From CAVQFB01 sp963711675 (GTDB lineage Bacteria; Acidobacteriota; Terriglobia; Terriglobales; Acidobacteriaceae): DNA of 64,000 bases. Below are positions 18,610-26,208 of this stretch, one piece after another (the first letter of the stretch is position 1; the number at the start of each line of letters is the position of its first letter). The stretch spans positions 186,001-250,000 of the forward strand of contig CAVQFB010000013.1 in the NCBI GenBank assembly GCA_963711675.1, read 5' to 3'. The position numbers and the translations under genes were made by a program. The notes beneath the pieces are model-generated. The model searched no databases. It was not told the DNA's origin and saw only the letters and a list, made by a program, of their open reading frames with translations.

Positions 18610-19332
18610 ATGGCAAACTCACGCAACGGCACATCGGGTAACGGACACCGGAAAAGCGTCATCTTCGACATGGATGGCGTCATCATCGACAGCCACCCGG
18701 CCCATCGACGGGCGTGGCAGGAATTCCTGGCCACCGTCGGTTTGAACGTGTCCCCCCACGAACTAGATTTCATTCTCGACGGAAGAAAGCGGCATGAGAT
18801 TCTCCGTCACTTTCTAGGCAAGAGTGTTTCTGACGAGCAACTGTCGGAATACGGCCGAAAGAAGGACGAGTTCTTCCGCAGAGTCTCACTCCAGGTCCAT
18901 CCTGTTCCCGGCGTAATTGACTTTATTTCCGATCTGTTGCGAGAGGGCTTTGTTCTGGGTGTTGCCACCTCAGCCAGTAGGACTCGCACTCGTTCGACAT
19001 TGCAGCATCTACGCCTGATCGATTGTTTCTCCGCCGTTGTCACCGGCGACGACGTGCCGCAAGGTAAGCCCGACCCGGCCATCTATAACCTGGTGTGTAG
19101 CCGTCTGAAGTGTGGACCGGGATCCTCGGTCGCGATTGAAGACTCAGTTTCAGGCGTGCAAGCTGCAAAATCAGCCGGCCTGACCTGCATAGGCGTGGGT
19201 GGATCGGACGCCGCGGGGAAACTGTGCGGAGCCGGGGTCGATTATGTCATCGAGAATTTTGTGTCGTTCTCTCTGAATGGGCTGAAACTGCTTCCCAGGG
19301 CACGTTCTGCCTCGCCCGGTGCGGCCGTTTGA
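18610..19332 (+). CDS. HAD-superfamily sugar phosphatase/phosphomutase (beta-PGM-like)
   Basis: A 240-residue protein from ATG 18610. HAD motif I is F-D-M-D-G-V-I-I-D-S (nucleophile Asp and acid/base Asp), motif II T-S-A-S, motif III G-K-P-D-P and motif IV I-E-D-S-V-S-G. The helical cap after motif I identifies subclass I (beta-phosphoglucomutase, GPH and YniC type). It probably dephosphorylates or isomerises a small sugar phosphate. It does not have the capless HisB-like layout of GmhB, so it should not be read as the missing heptose-bisphosphate phosphatase, although low-level substitution is conceivable. It is the last gene of the glycan region. Confidence 0.82.
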   Translation: MANSRNGTSGNGHRKSVIFDMDGVIIDSHPAHRRAWQEFLATVGLNVSPHELDFILDGRKRHEILRHFLGKSVSDEQLSEYGRKKDEFFRRVSLQVHPVPGVIDFISDLLREGFVLGVATSASRTRTRSTLQHLRLIDCFSAVVTGDDVPQGKPDPAIYNLVCSRLKCGPGSSVAIEDSVSGVQAAKSAGLTCIGVGGSDAAGKLCGAGVDYVIENFVSFSLNGLKLLPRARSASPGAAV

Positions 19333-19394
19333 TCTCGCAGTTGCTCTTTCCGGCTGGGACCTGACGAAACCCGCTCTTCCCCGTAGCGAAGACC

Positions 19395-20255
19395 CTAACT
19401 GCGCGAACGGCTGGCGGTGCGCACCAATGCCTCGATCAACCCCGGAATTGTGTACTCTTTGGCTTCAACATTCACCCGCAAGCCCAGCTCGCGCAGCGTC
19501 GAAGAAGTGACGGGGCCGATTGAAGCCAGCTTGGCACCTTGGAGAGTCTTCGTGGACATCTTGCCGAGCAAGGTCACAAAATTGCGCACGGTGGACGAAC
19601 TGGTGAACATAATGAAATCTGGCCGCTTCTCGCTCCTGAGCGTGGCTCGCAGCCTGGTGCGCGACGACTCGGGCACAACCGTCTCGTAAGCCTCGACCAC
19701 ATCCACGTGTGCACCCGCGGCTCTCAGTTCCCGAGGAATCACGTCCCTTGCGACTTTAGCGCGAACCAGCAGGACCCGCTTCCCCCTCACGCGCCGGCGC
19801 AAGCTGCGCACGACTGATTCCGCCACGTACTCTTCCGGAACGACATCCACTTTGAGGCCGTGTTTTTCGATTGCCTTTTTTGTGGCCGGACCAATCGCAG
19901 CAACTTTCAGGTGGTTCAGATGTTTGCGAGTGATCCCAAGCTTCCCCAGCCGCTCCCACATCGCATCCACGCCGTTGACACTGGTCAGGATCAGCCAGTT
20001 GTACTCGGCAAGGTTTTTCAGCGTCTGGTCCAGCGGTTTGAAGGATCGAGGTTTACGAATCTCGATGAACGGGATCTCAAGAACTTCCGCTCCCAGTTTG
20101 CGCAATCCCGAAGATAACGCCCCGGCTTGATGGCGTGCACGGCCGACGAGCACGCGAATCCCTGCGAGAGGCTTCGCCGCAGTCCGCTTGCGCGAAGCCC
20201 GGTTGCGTTGCTTGGGCGCCGCCTTCGACCGGACTCGCCCAGAACTGGCCTTCAT
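19395..20255 (-). CDS. hemD: Uroporphyrinogen-III synthase
   Basis: A 286-residue protein with a basic Lys/Arg-rich N-terminal extension of about 30 residues and then two alternating alpha/beta domains typical of HemD: G-I-R-V-L-V-G-R-A near the start, L-T-S-V-N-G-V near 93, and I-M-F-T-S-S-S-T-V-R-N-F and A-S-I-G-P-V-T-S in the second half. The S-I-G-P-V-T-S motif is characteristic. It cyclises hydroxymethylbilane with inversion of ring D. Its start overlaps hemC by four bases (ATGA), so it is the last gene of the ccsA-hemA-hemC-hemD operon. Confidence 0.92.
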   Translation of the reverse strand: MKASSGRVRSKAAPKQRNRASRKRTAAKPLAGIRVLVGRARHQAGALSSGLRKLGAEVLEIPFIEIRKPRSFKPLDQTLKNLAEYNWLILTSVNGVDAMWERLGKLGITRKHLNHLKVAAIGPATKKAIEKHGLKVDVVPEEYVAESVVRSLRRRVRGKRVLLVRAKVARDVIPRELRAAGAHVDVVEAYETVVPESSRTRLRATLRSEKRPDFIMFTSSSTVRNFVTLLGKMSTKTLQGAKLASIGPVTSSTLRELGLRVNVEAKEYTIPGLIEALVRTASRSRS

Positions 20256-21187
20256 GGCTGCTGCGGAACCGCCAAGCCCCGCCCGTAGACCTCTTCCAGA
20301 ATCGCATCGCCCCCAAGGGCCAGCAGCGTCTCCCCAACGTCGTTGCCTAGTTTGACCGGATCGTCTCCCTCACGGGACTCCCGTAGCACCCTCGAGCCGT
20401 CCGGTTGCGCCACAATCGCTTCCAGATGTAGCTTCCCTCCACGCACCTCAGCCGACGCGCCGATCGGCACCTGGCATCCCCCGCCCAGCTTGTTAAGCAG
20501 CGCCCGCTCGCACGTCGTGGTCGCGCGTGCTGCAGCATCGTCCAGAAATGCAAGATGCTGCCGCGTCGCTGCGTCCCCTGCCCGAATCTCGATCCCTAAC
20601 GCTCCCTGCCCTGCCGCCGGACACATGATGTCCGCCGGAATCACCTGCTTCACCAGTTCGGTCTTGCCCAGCCGGTTCAGGCCAGCCGCGGCGAGAATGA
20701 TCGCGTCGTACTCCCCCGCCTCCAGTTTCCGCAAGCGCGTGTCGACGTTCCCCCGCAGAGGATGAATCTCAAGGTCTGGCCGCAATGCCTTCAGCTGTGC
20801 CTGCCGCCGCAGGCTGCTTGTGCCCACCCGTGCTCCACGCGGCAGCGCATCTACGCTCGGATACTTCCGCGAGCAGAAAACGTCGCAGGGATTCTCCCGC
20901 TTCGTAATCGCCGCAATCTCGAATCCCGCCGAAAGCTCCGTCGGCAGATCTTTCAGGCTATGCACGGCCAGATCGACCCGCCCTTCCGCGAGCGCCTCTT
21001 CGATCTCCTTCGTGAACATCCCCTTGGTCCCGACCTTGGCTAGTGCCACATCGGTGATCTTGTCGCCCGTTGTCTTGATGATTTCCAGCTCGACTTCGTG
21101 CCCGCGCTCGCGTAGCAGTGCGGCAATGTGATTGGCCTGCCACAGCGCGAGTTGTGATCCCCGGGAACCGATTCGCAGGCGAGCCAT
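20252..21187 (-). CDS. hemC: Hydroxymethylbilane synthase (porphobilinogen deaminase)
   Basis: A 311-residue protein, normal length. Visible signatures are L-R-I-G-S-R-G-S-Q-L-A, the substrate-contacting V-H-S-L-K-D-L-P, G-T-S-S-L-R-R, R-G-N-V-D-T-R and the dipyrromethane-cofactor attachment site G-G-G-C-Q-V-P (Cys238). It joins four porphobilinogens into the linear tetrapyrrole. The ATG shares one base with the hemA stop (TGATG) and the stop overlaps hemD (ATGA): a tightly coupled operon. Confidence 0.97.
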   Translation of the reverse strand: MARLRIGSRGSQLALWQANHIAALLRERGHEVELEIIKTTGDKITDVALAKVGTKGMFTKEIEEALAEGRVDLAVHSLKDLPTELSAGFEIAAITKRENPCDVFCSRKYPSVDALPRGARVGTSSLRRQAQLKALRPDLEIHPLRGNVDTRLRKLEAGEYDAIILAAAGLNRLGKTELVKQVIPADIMCPAAGQGALGIEIRAGDAATRQHLAFLDDAAARATTTCERALLNKLGGGCQVPIGASAEVRGGKLHLEAIVAQPDGSRVLRESREGDDPVKLGNDVGETLLALGGDAILEEVYGRGLAVPQQP

Positions 21188-22484
21188 CAGTTCGAGGCTC
21201 CCGGATCACCGCCCGACTTCGCGGCCTTCTTCTCCTGCAGGTTAAACAGCCGCCGCACCAGATCGATCACCGTCGTAGCCTCCGGCTCGCGCGCCGCCGT
21301 TTTCAGCGCGCTGATCGGCGTGTGCATGATCTTGTTCACAATGCCGCGAGTCAAAGCCTCTACCGCCAATTCCTGATCCGGCGACAGCGGACCCAGCCGT
21401 CCCCGCACTCGGTCAATCTCCGCCTGACGGATCGTCTCGAGGTGATCCTGGAGCGAAACAATCGTGGGCACCACATCCAGCGTCTGAATGCGCGCCTGGA
21501 AGCGCTCCACTTCGCTGTTGACGATCGCTTCCGCCCGCTCCGCTTCTTTCTTCCGGTCGGCCACATGCGCCGCCACCGCCTGCTGCAGGTCGTCAATGTC
21601 GTAGACGAATATTCCGTCTACCTTGTTCATCCCTGGATCGACATCGCGCGGCACCGCAATATCGATAAAAAACATGGGACGATTCTTCCGCCGGCTGATG
21701 AAAGCCTCGCCATGCTCACGCCTGAAGATAGCGTGGGGCGAACCGGTCGAGGTAATCACGATGTCCCCGCGATCGCAGGTTTCGTAAACCGGCTGAACTC
21801 GACCGCCTGCCCGTTGAACTTCTGAGCTAAACGGATTGCGCGATCATACGTGCGGTTGGCCACGAATATTGACGCGCAGCCATGCGCCAGCAAGTGCCGG
21901 GCGGCAAGCTCGCTCATCTTGCCGGCTCCTACCAGAAACACCTGCTTGCCCTGCAGATTGCCGAAAATCTTCTTTGCCAGCTCGACCGCCACGGAGGCGA
22001 CCGACACCGCCGACGACCCCACCGCCGTCTCCGTCCGCACCCGCTTGGCCACGGCGAACGCACGGGTCATCAATTGGTCCAGCTGCGCCTGCACCGTGCC
22101 CACTGCGCGCGCGGTCGCGTAAGCTTCCTTCACCTGGCCCAGAATCTGCGGCTCGCCCACCACCATCGAATCCAGGCTCGAAGCGACGCGGAACAGGTGC
22201 CGCACCGCATCCTGCTCACGGTACTCGTACAGGTGGCGCTCAAACTCCGCCGGATCCACGCTGAAATAATCTTTCAGGAAGCCGCGCAGGTCCCCGTGGC
22301 CGTTCTTCAGGTTGGCAATGATCTCGACCCGGTTGCAGGTAGAGATAATCATCCCCTCATCGATTCCGGGATGCTCGCCCAGCTTGCGACACGCCTCCGG
22401 CAGGCGCGACTCCGGGATCGCCAGCCGCTCTCGCACTTCCACCGGCGCCGTGTTGTGGTTTACGCCAAGTAGGTGGAATCTCAT
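21187..22484 (-). CDS. hemA: Glutamyl-tRNA reductase, interrupted by a one-base frameshift
   Basis: HemA reduces glutamyl-tRNA to glutamate-1-semialdehyde, the first committed step of C5 tetrapyrrole synthesis. The start is ATG 22484 (M-R-F-H-L-L-G-V-N-H), overlapping ccsA by four bases. The catalytic S-T-C-N-R-V-E is at about 48-54 and the NADPH domain V-G-A-G-K-M-S-E at about 190. At the A-run 21786-21788 (T-run on the coding strand) the frame breaks: it reads F-T-K-P and stops, whereas one extra base gives F-Y-E-T-C-D-R-G-D-I-V-I-T-S-T-G, joining the open frame that ends at 21187. Restored length is about 432 residues, normal for HemA. Because the gene is usually essential, a sequencing error is the likelier explanation. 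Confidence 0.88.
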
Positions 22485-23297
22485 GAGGAAACGAACCTGT
22501 GTATCCCGCTGAAATAGTTTGCTGCCCACGCTACAATGGCAACCACGAAAGCAAAACTCGCCAACAGCGCCGCGCGACGCCCTCTCCAGCCGGCATTCCA
22601 GCGCGTGTAAACCATGACCAGATAAACGATCCACATCAAGACTGAAAGAAATACTTTAGGATCGAGAAGATCCACTCTTCCGAACCTTGCCTGTGCGACC
22701 ACCGACCCCGCGATCAGGCCTAGGGTCATGAACGGGAAACCCAACAGCAATGATCGGTACCCGATCTCGTCGATCACCTGGAGCGGCGGCAAGCTGGGAG
22801 AAAATGCGTCCCGGGTTTTTCGACTTGAGGCTCGTCTCCTGCAGCAGGTATGCCAGGCTGGCCCCGAAGCTCAGCACCAGGGCGGCGTAACCCGTAAAGA
22901 TCAGCGCTATGTGCGCCAGCAACCAGCCCTTGCGCAGGCCCGGCGACATCAGCAGGAAAGGCTGCTGCCCGGTCGCTGCCACGAAGGTCAATACGAATAC
23001 CAGAGGGAAAGCGATGATGCCCGGTGACGTCGTCTGGTAGATCAAGTACACGATCATGAACACGGTCATGATCAGGAACGCCAGCAGCGACTCCGAATTG
23101 TGTACAGACGTCGCCGTCACCTGCCCGGACGTGAGATAGGCCTCCGTAAGCGAGACAAAATGAAAGACCATACCCAGACTGACCGCATGGAGGGCGATCC
23201 GGCTCAGAAGGTCGGTTGTCCGGGTCAGCGCCACCAGGGCGTAAATCAGGCCCACGGCATAGCAGCCGAGCGCAAATCGCAACCAGAGTAGGTGCAT
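22481..23297 (-). CDS. CcsA/HemX-type cytochrome c assembly membrane protein, frameshifted
   Basis: About 271 residues when joined. The first frame (M-H-L-L-W-L-R-F-A, from 23297) gives the N-terminal helices and A-H-I-A-L-I-F-T-G-Y; the second carries L-P-P-L-Q-V-I-D-E-I-G-Y-R and the ending G-W-R-G-R-R-A-A-L with N-Y-F-S-G-I-H, the CcsA/HemX pattern with the conserved His. The break is at a G-run 22796-22798 (CCC on the coding strand): removing one base gives I-F-S-S-L-P-P-L and a continuous protein. Eight transmembrane helices fit the family. HemX-type members lie before hemA in many bacteria and affect HemA level or haem export for cytochrome c; which role applies here is inference. The stop overlaps hemA (ATGA). 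Confidence 0.85.
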
Positions 23298-23342
23298 ATT
23301 CAGTCGAAGGCCCGCCTGAGGCCATCCTCCCCAATCAGGCTG

Positions 23343-23348
23343 ATTATA
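23343..23348 (-). promoter_or_regulatory. -10 box for the ccsA-hemACD operon
   Basis: On the minus strand this reads TATAAT, a perfect sigma-70-type -10 hexamer, 46 bases before the ccsA start. No good -35 hexamer stands 16-18 bases upstream, which would fit an activator-dependent promoter given the CRP/FNR-like palindrome further upstream. Confidence 0.5.
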
Positions 23349-23397
23349 GTCTGCACTATCGCCGGGGCGTATGGCAGCAGATCATGTCACAGAGGAC

Positions 23398-23413
23398 TGT
23401 GACGAAGGTCACA
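23398..23413. promoter_or_regulatory. CRP/FNR-family operator candidate
   Basis: TGTGA-CGAAGG-TCACA, a perfect inverted repeat matching the CRP consensus half-sites. Its centre lies about 60 bases upstream of the TATAAT box (23343-23348), roughly -69 from the likely transcription start, a class I activator position. It overlaps a second inverted repeat, GTCACAG-AGGA-CTGTGAC, just upstream. A CRP/FNR-type regulator would link tetrapyrrole synthesis to carbon or oxygen state; this is inference. Confidence 0.55.
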
Positions 23414-23475
23414 TGGCGGGCCGTGGCCGGACAGACAAGGCAAACGAGCCACAGATAGAGAGGGCTAACGCCTTC

Positions 23476-23844
23476 CTAATCCACTCCCAGAGTCTTGAGA
23501 ACGTCTTCCAGCTGCGAAACATCCAGGGTCAGGCAGCGCCCCTTCGCCATCATGTCTTCGATCTCGTCGAACGCGCGAAAAAGTCGCATCTTCACGGCAC
23601 CGTACTGCTCCGCTTCGTTCAACGGACGCCCGTGCCGCGCTGCCCACTGCCTCAGAGGTTCCTCGCCCAGAAAAACGCTCACCGAATACGTCGTCTTGCG
23701 ATCCGAAGTCACGTCAAAAATGTATTCCGTGCCTGGCTCCTTCTGGGTCGCAGGCCGCTTCCCAACGAAATAGTACTGATACACGTAGCCCTGCTCGCCG
23801 GTGTAGGTCTTCATGCGACGGAGGGTCATGGAAATCTCAGACAC
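23476..23844 (-). CDS. Conserved hypothetical protein (122 aa)
   Basis: A small soluble protein without signal peptide or membrane helix: M-S-E-I-S-M-T-L-R-R-M-K-T-Y-T-G followed by Q-G-Y-V-Y-Q-Y-Y-F-V-G, a beta-hairpin-like part, then a helical acidic second half (F-D-E-I-E-D-M-M-A-K-G-R). The composition and regular alternation look like a real protein, and it ends cleanly before the haem-operon upstream region. I do not recognise a family. The middle T-E-Y-I-F-D-V-T-S-D-R is a beta-strand pattern seen in small proteins of unknown function. Confidence 0.65.
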   Translation of the reverse strand: MSEISMTLRRMKTYTGEQGYVYQYYFVGKRPATQKEPGTEYIFDVTSDRKTTYSVSVFLGEEPLRQWAARHGRPLNEAEQYGAVKMRLFRAFDEIEDMMAKGRCLTLDVSQLEDVLKTLGVD

Positions 23845-23879
23845 CTTTACGACTTCAGAGGTTGCGGAAAAAGTGCCGG

Positions 23880-23955
23880 TTCGTGTCAGGGCATGCCTTC
23901 AGGCATGCCATAACTGGTCATTTATCAGCTCGCCTTCAGGCGCTGGGCGCGTCGA
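23880..23955. repeat. TTCA-loop hairpin repeat (family B)
   Basis: GGCATGCC-TTCA-GGCATGCC is a perfect hairpin, followed about 30 bases on by a second TTCA hairpin (CGCCTTCAGGCG). Similar elements occur at 53821 and 60266-60470. Non-coding dispersed element between the 122-aa gene and the beta-lactamase-like gene; a REP-like role is inferred. Confidence 0.75.
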
Positions 23956-24046
23956 ATTAGACTCTCAGCGGCCTGTTATGTCGTGCCGATGCAAAACAAG
24001 AACGCTGGGGCATCAGCCCTGCAGGTCATGAATAGACCAAGCTCAT

Positions 24047-24991
24047 TCAGGGCTTACTGCTGTTCCCGAACGAAACCACGCGCCCGTACTCTGACGCTCT
24101 CCCTATCCGGTCGAACATGCGGTATGCTGCCAACGCAATCCCGCTGATCACATCTTCTCCGTCGCGCTCGCGCCGCAGGTAGGTCGTCATCACGCAAATT
24201 ACGAACGGCCGATTTTGAGCGAATACGATTCCGGAATCATTGCGCACACCTTCCAGCGCACCCGGCTTGTTCGCGCTTCTCACGTCGTCGGGCAGGTCGC
24301 GTGGAATCCAGCTGTCCTTGTGCGTGCTCAGCATCTTGAAAAAATCGTCGGTCATTTCCTTGTTGAGCACTTTCCTCCGGTAAACCGCCTCCAGCAGCGT
24401 CATCATCTCGCGCGGCGTCGAGATGTTCTCCCGCCCTTCGCTCGCCGCTTTCACGTCCATCATCTTGCGGCGCAGGCGCGTGTGCGGCAGGCCCAGCGAG
24501 TCCAGCAGCGCGTTCACGTTCTCCATTCCGACCCGGTCAATCAGGACATTCGTGGCGCTGTTGTCGCTGACCGCAACCATCATGGTTGCCAAGTCCCGCA
24601 GCGTGATCCTGGTCATGCCTGGCGTGAGCCCGTTCATGATGTCACTGTCCTGCACCAGGTCCGACTGCTGGACCGTATAAGGGTCCGTCAGCTTCAGTTT
24701 CCCCTGCTGCGCCTGGCGGTACAGTTCGAGCAGCACAGCGATTTTGATGGAACTTGCCTGCGCGAACACGTCGTCGGCATGCAGCAGGAATTTCTGCCCG
24801 CTGGTCAGGTCGAGGATCGCGACGCCCATGGCGCCATCGAGATCGCGATCCACGGCATTGACCGTGTTCTCCAGCTTTTGCCACAGAACTTTCTGTTTTT
24901 CTGGTATGGAGTCTTGCGCAAAAGTGGAGGCGACAAGCAAAAGAACGCAAAGAAGACGTTTCAAGACGACCCCTCTCAGAAGGCTGGCCAT
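24047..24991 (-). CDS. Class A beta-lactamase-like serine hydrolase, secreted
   Basis: About 314 residues from the ATG at 24991 (a GTG 12 codons upstream is possible). A signal peptide (L-L-C-V-L-L-L-V-A-S-T-F-A) precedes the penicilloyl-serine fold: Q-A-S-S-I-K-I contains the S-x-x-K nucleophile motif, S-D-N-S-A-T-N is the SDN loop, and K-P-G-A-L-E-G stands where K-T-G is expected. A class A omega-loop E-x-x-L-N is not seen; the segment reads E-G-R-E-N-I-S-T-P. So it may be a hydrolase of the beta-lactamase superfamily rather than an efficient beta-lactamase. Acts in the periplasm. Confidence 0.82.
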   Translation of the reverse strand: MASLLRGVVLKRLLCVLLLVASTFAQDSIPEKQKVLWQKLENTVNAVDRDLDGAMGVAILDLTSGQKFLLHADDVFAQASSIKIAVLLELYRQAQQGKLKLTDPYTVQQSDLVQDSDIMNGLTPGMTRITLRDLATMMVAVSDNSATNVLIDRVGMENVNALLDSLGLPHTRLRRKMMDVKAASEGRENISTPREMMTLLEAVYRRKVLNKEMTDDFFKMLSTHKDSWIPRDLPDDVRSANKPGALEGVRNDSGIVFAQNRPFVICVMTTYLRRERDGEDVISGIALAAYRMFDRIGRASEYGRVVSFGNSSKP

Positions 24992-25070
24992 TATAAGACA
25001 AGGGTGAGAGAGGTAACGGCGTGACACTTTGTGTCAGCCAGCATTTCAGTCGCAATAACCGCACCCCGGC

Positions 25071-25101
25071 CTGAGAACCGAGAACTGGGAACTGAGAACT
25101 T
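25071..25101. repeat. GAGAACTGGGAACTG short-unit repeat (family D)
   Basis: Imperfect tandem 10-mers of the type GAGAACTGGG between the beta-lactamase-like gene and galT, ending at the galT stop. The same style of A/C/T-G micro-repeat (ctactgggtact) recurs at 45920, 61691 and 63153. Confidence 0.55.
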
Positions 25102-25102
25102 G

Positions 25103-26098
25103 CTACCCGTCCACCTTCGCTTCGCGCAGCCGTTTCACCGCGGTCTCGGACGTCAGCGGCGAGTAATACACTTCCTTGAAGGTGTACGACCTCGCCTTCC
25201 CACCCAGGATCGGCAGAATTTCGATGTGCCAGTGGTAGTCCTCGTCAATCGTCTTCCAGTAACCCAGGCTCTCCGAGCGGTGCAGGCTATTGGGCGACGT
25301 GTGCAGCACCAGGTGAAACTCCTCGCTCGCCGTTCGTATGCGCTGTAAGGTCCGGCGTAGGAGGGCGCTCAGGTCGGTAAGAATTCCGGCCCGCGCCAGC
25401 ACGGTCCGTTCGAAAGACGCTTCATGAATCCTTGGCAAAATCCAGGTCTCGTAGGGAACGCGAGGGGCGTAAGGGCAAAGGGCAACGTAGTCGTTGCGAA
25501 TCTCCAGCAGGCGCAAATTCTGCCGCTCTTCCTGCCCTATGATGTCGCAGAATACGCAGCGCTCTTTTTGCGCGAAGTAATCTCGCGAGGCGCGAAGTTC
25601 GTACAAGACTCTCCGGGGCACGAACGTTGTGGCTGTGAGCTCCGAGTTCGGATGCTCGAATTCCTGCCCCGCATCCGGGCCATAGTTCTTGAAGATGCTG
25701 ACGTACTTGAAGCGCTGATCCTGCTTCAGGTCCTGTATCCGCTGCGCCGCCAGTCGCAGGAATTGTCCGATCTCAGCGTCGCTGGCATTCCACAATTCGC
25801 GGTCGTGCTTCGAATTCTCCACCAGCACTTCATGCGCCCCGACAGACCGCATGCGATCGTACAAGCCGTCTGCCCGCCGGCCCGGCTCCCCTTCGATACG
25901 GTATAACGGAGTGGGATGGACCACGGCTCGAGCCGACCACGGCAGCCCCCCGCCGTCAGTCACAGCCGAGATCACCTGCGCTGCTTTGGACGAATCGGGG
26001 CAAAATGGGCAAGCCGCGCCCGTGCGCGGAAACGGCTCTGGAATATCGTCGCCCGTGATTACCCATGAGCGCGTGATGGGATCTTTGCGCAGTTCCAT
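25103..26098 (-). CDS. galT: Galactose-1-phosphate uridylyltransferase
   Basis: About 331 residues from ATG 26098 (M-E-L-R-K-D-P-I-T-R-S-W-V-I); the frame extends 14 codons upstream. Zinc-site Cys residues are visible in A-C-P-F-C-P-D (about 27-33), the N-terminal domain has E-F-E-H-P-N-S, and the HIT-like active-site H-W-H-I-E near the C-terminus holds the uridylylated His region. It swaps UMP between UDP-glucose and galactose 1-phosphate (Leloir pathway). Divergent from mutS, from which it is separated by 110 bases. Confidence 0.93.
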   Translation of the reverse strand: MELRKDPITRSWVITGDDIPEPFPRTGAACPFCPDSSKAAQVISAVTDGGGLPWSARAVVHPTPLYRIEGEPGRRADGLYDRMRSVGAHEVLVENSKHDRELWNASDAEIGQFLRLAAQRIQDLKQDQRFKYVSIFKNYGPDAGQEFEHPNSELTATTFVPRRVLYELRASRDYFAQKERCVFCDIIGQEERQNLRLLEIRNDYVALCPYAPRVPYETWILPRIHEASFERTVLARAGILTDLSALLRRTLQRIRTASEEFHLVLHTSPNSLHRSESLGYWKTIDEDYHWHIEILPILGGKARSYTFKEVYYSPLTSETAVKRLREAKVDG

Positions 26099-26183
26099 GG
26101 CTAAGGAAAACATCGCGTGGGATCGCGCGTCAACTGCCATTTCTCCGTGACCCCTGTCGCACGAAACCCGCCCTCGCCTTTGT

Positions 26184-26189
26184 TATAAT
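26184..26189 (+). promoter_or_regulatory. -10 box for mutS
   Basis: TATAAT 20 bases before the mutS ATG, in the divergent galT/mutS gap. No convincing -35. If correct, the mutS leader is very short. Confidence 0.4.
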
Positions 26190-26208
26190 CCGCACGACCC
26201 CGCACCAC

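Noticed and set aside
18610..19332. HAD protein as the missing GmhB
   Set aside because: It has a helical cap of the beta-PGM type, whereas GmhB is a capless HisB-like HAD with a zinc loop; no such loop is seen.
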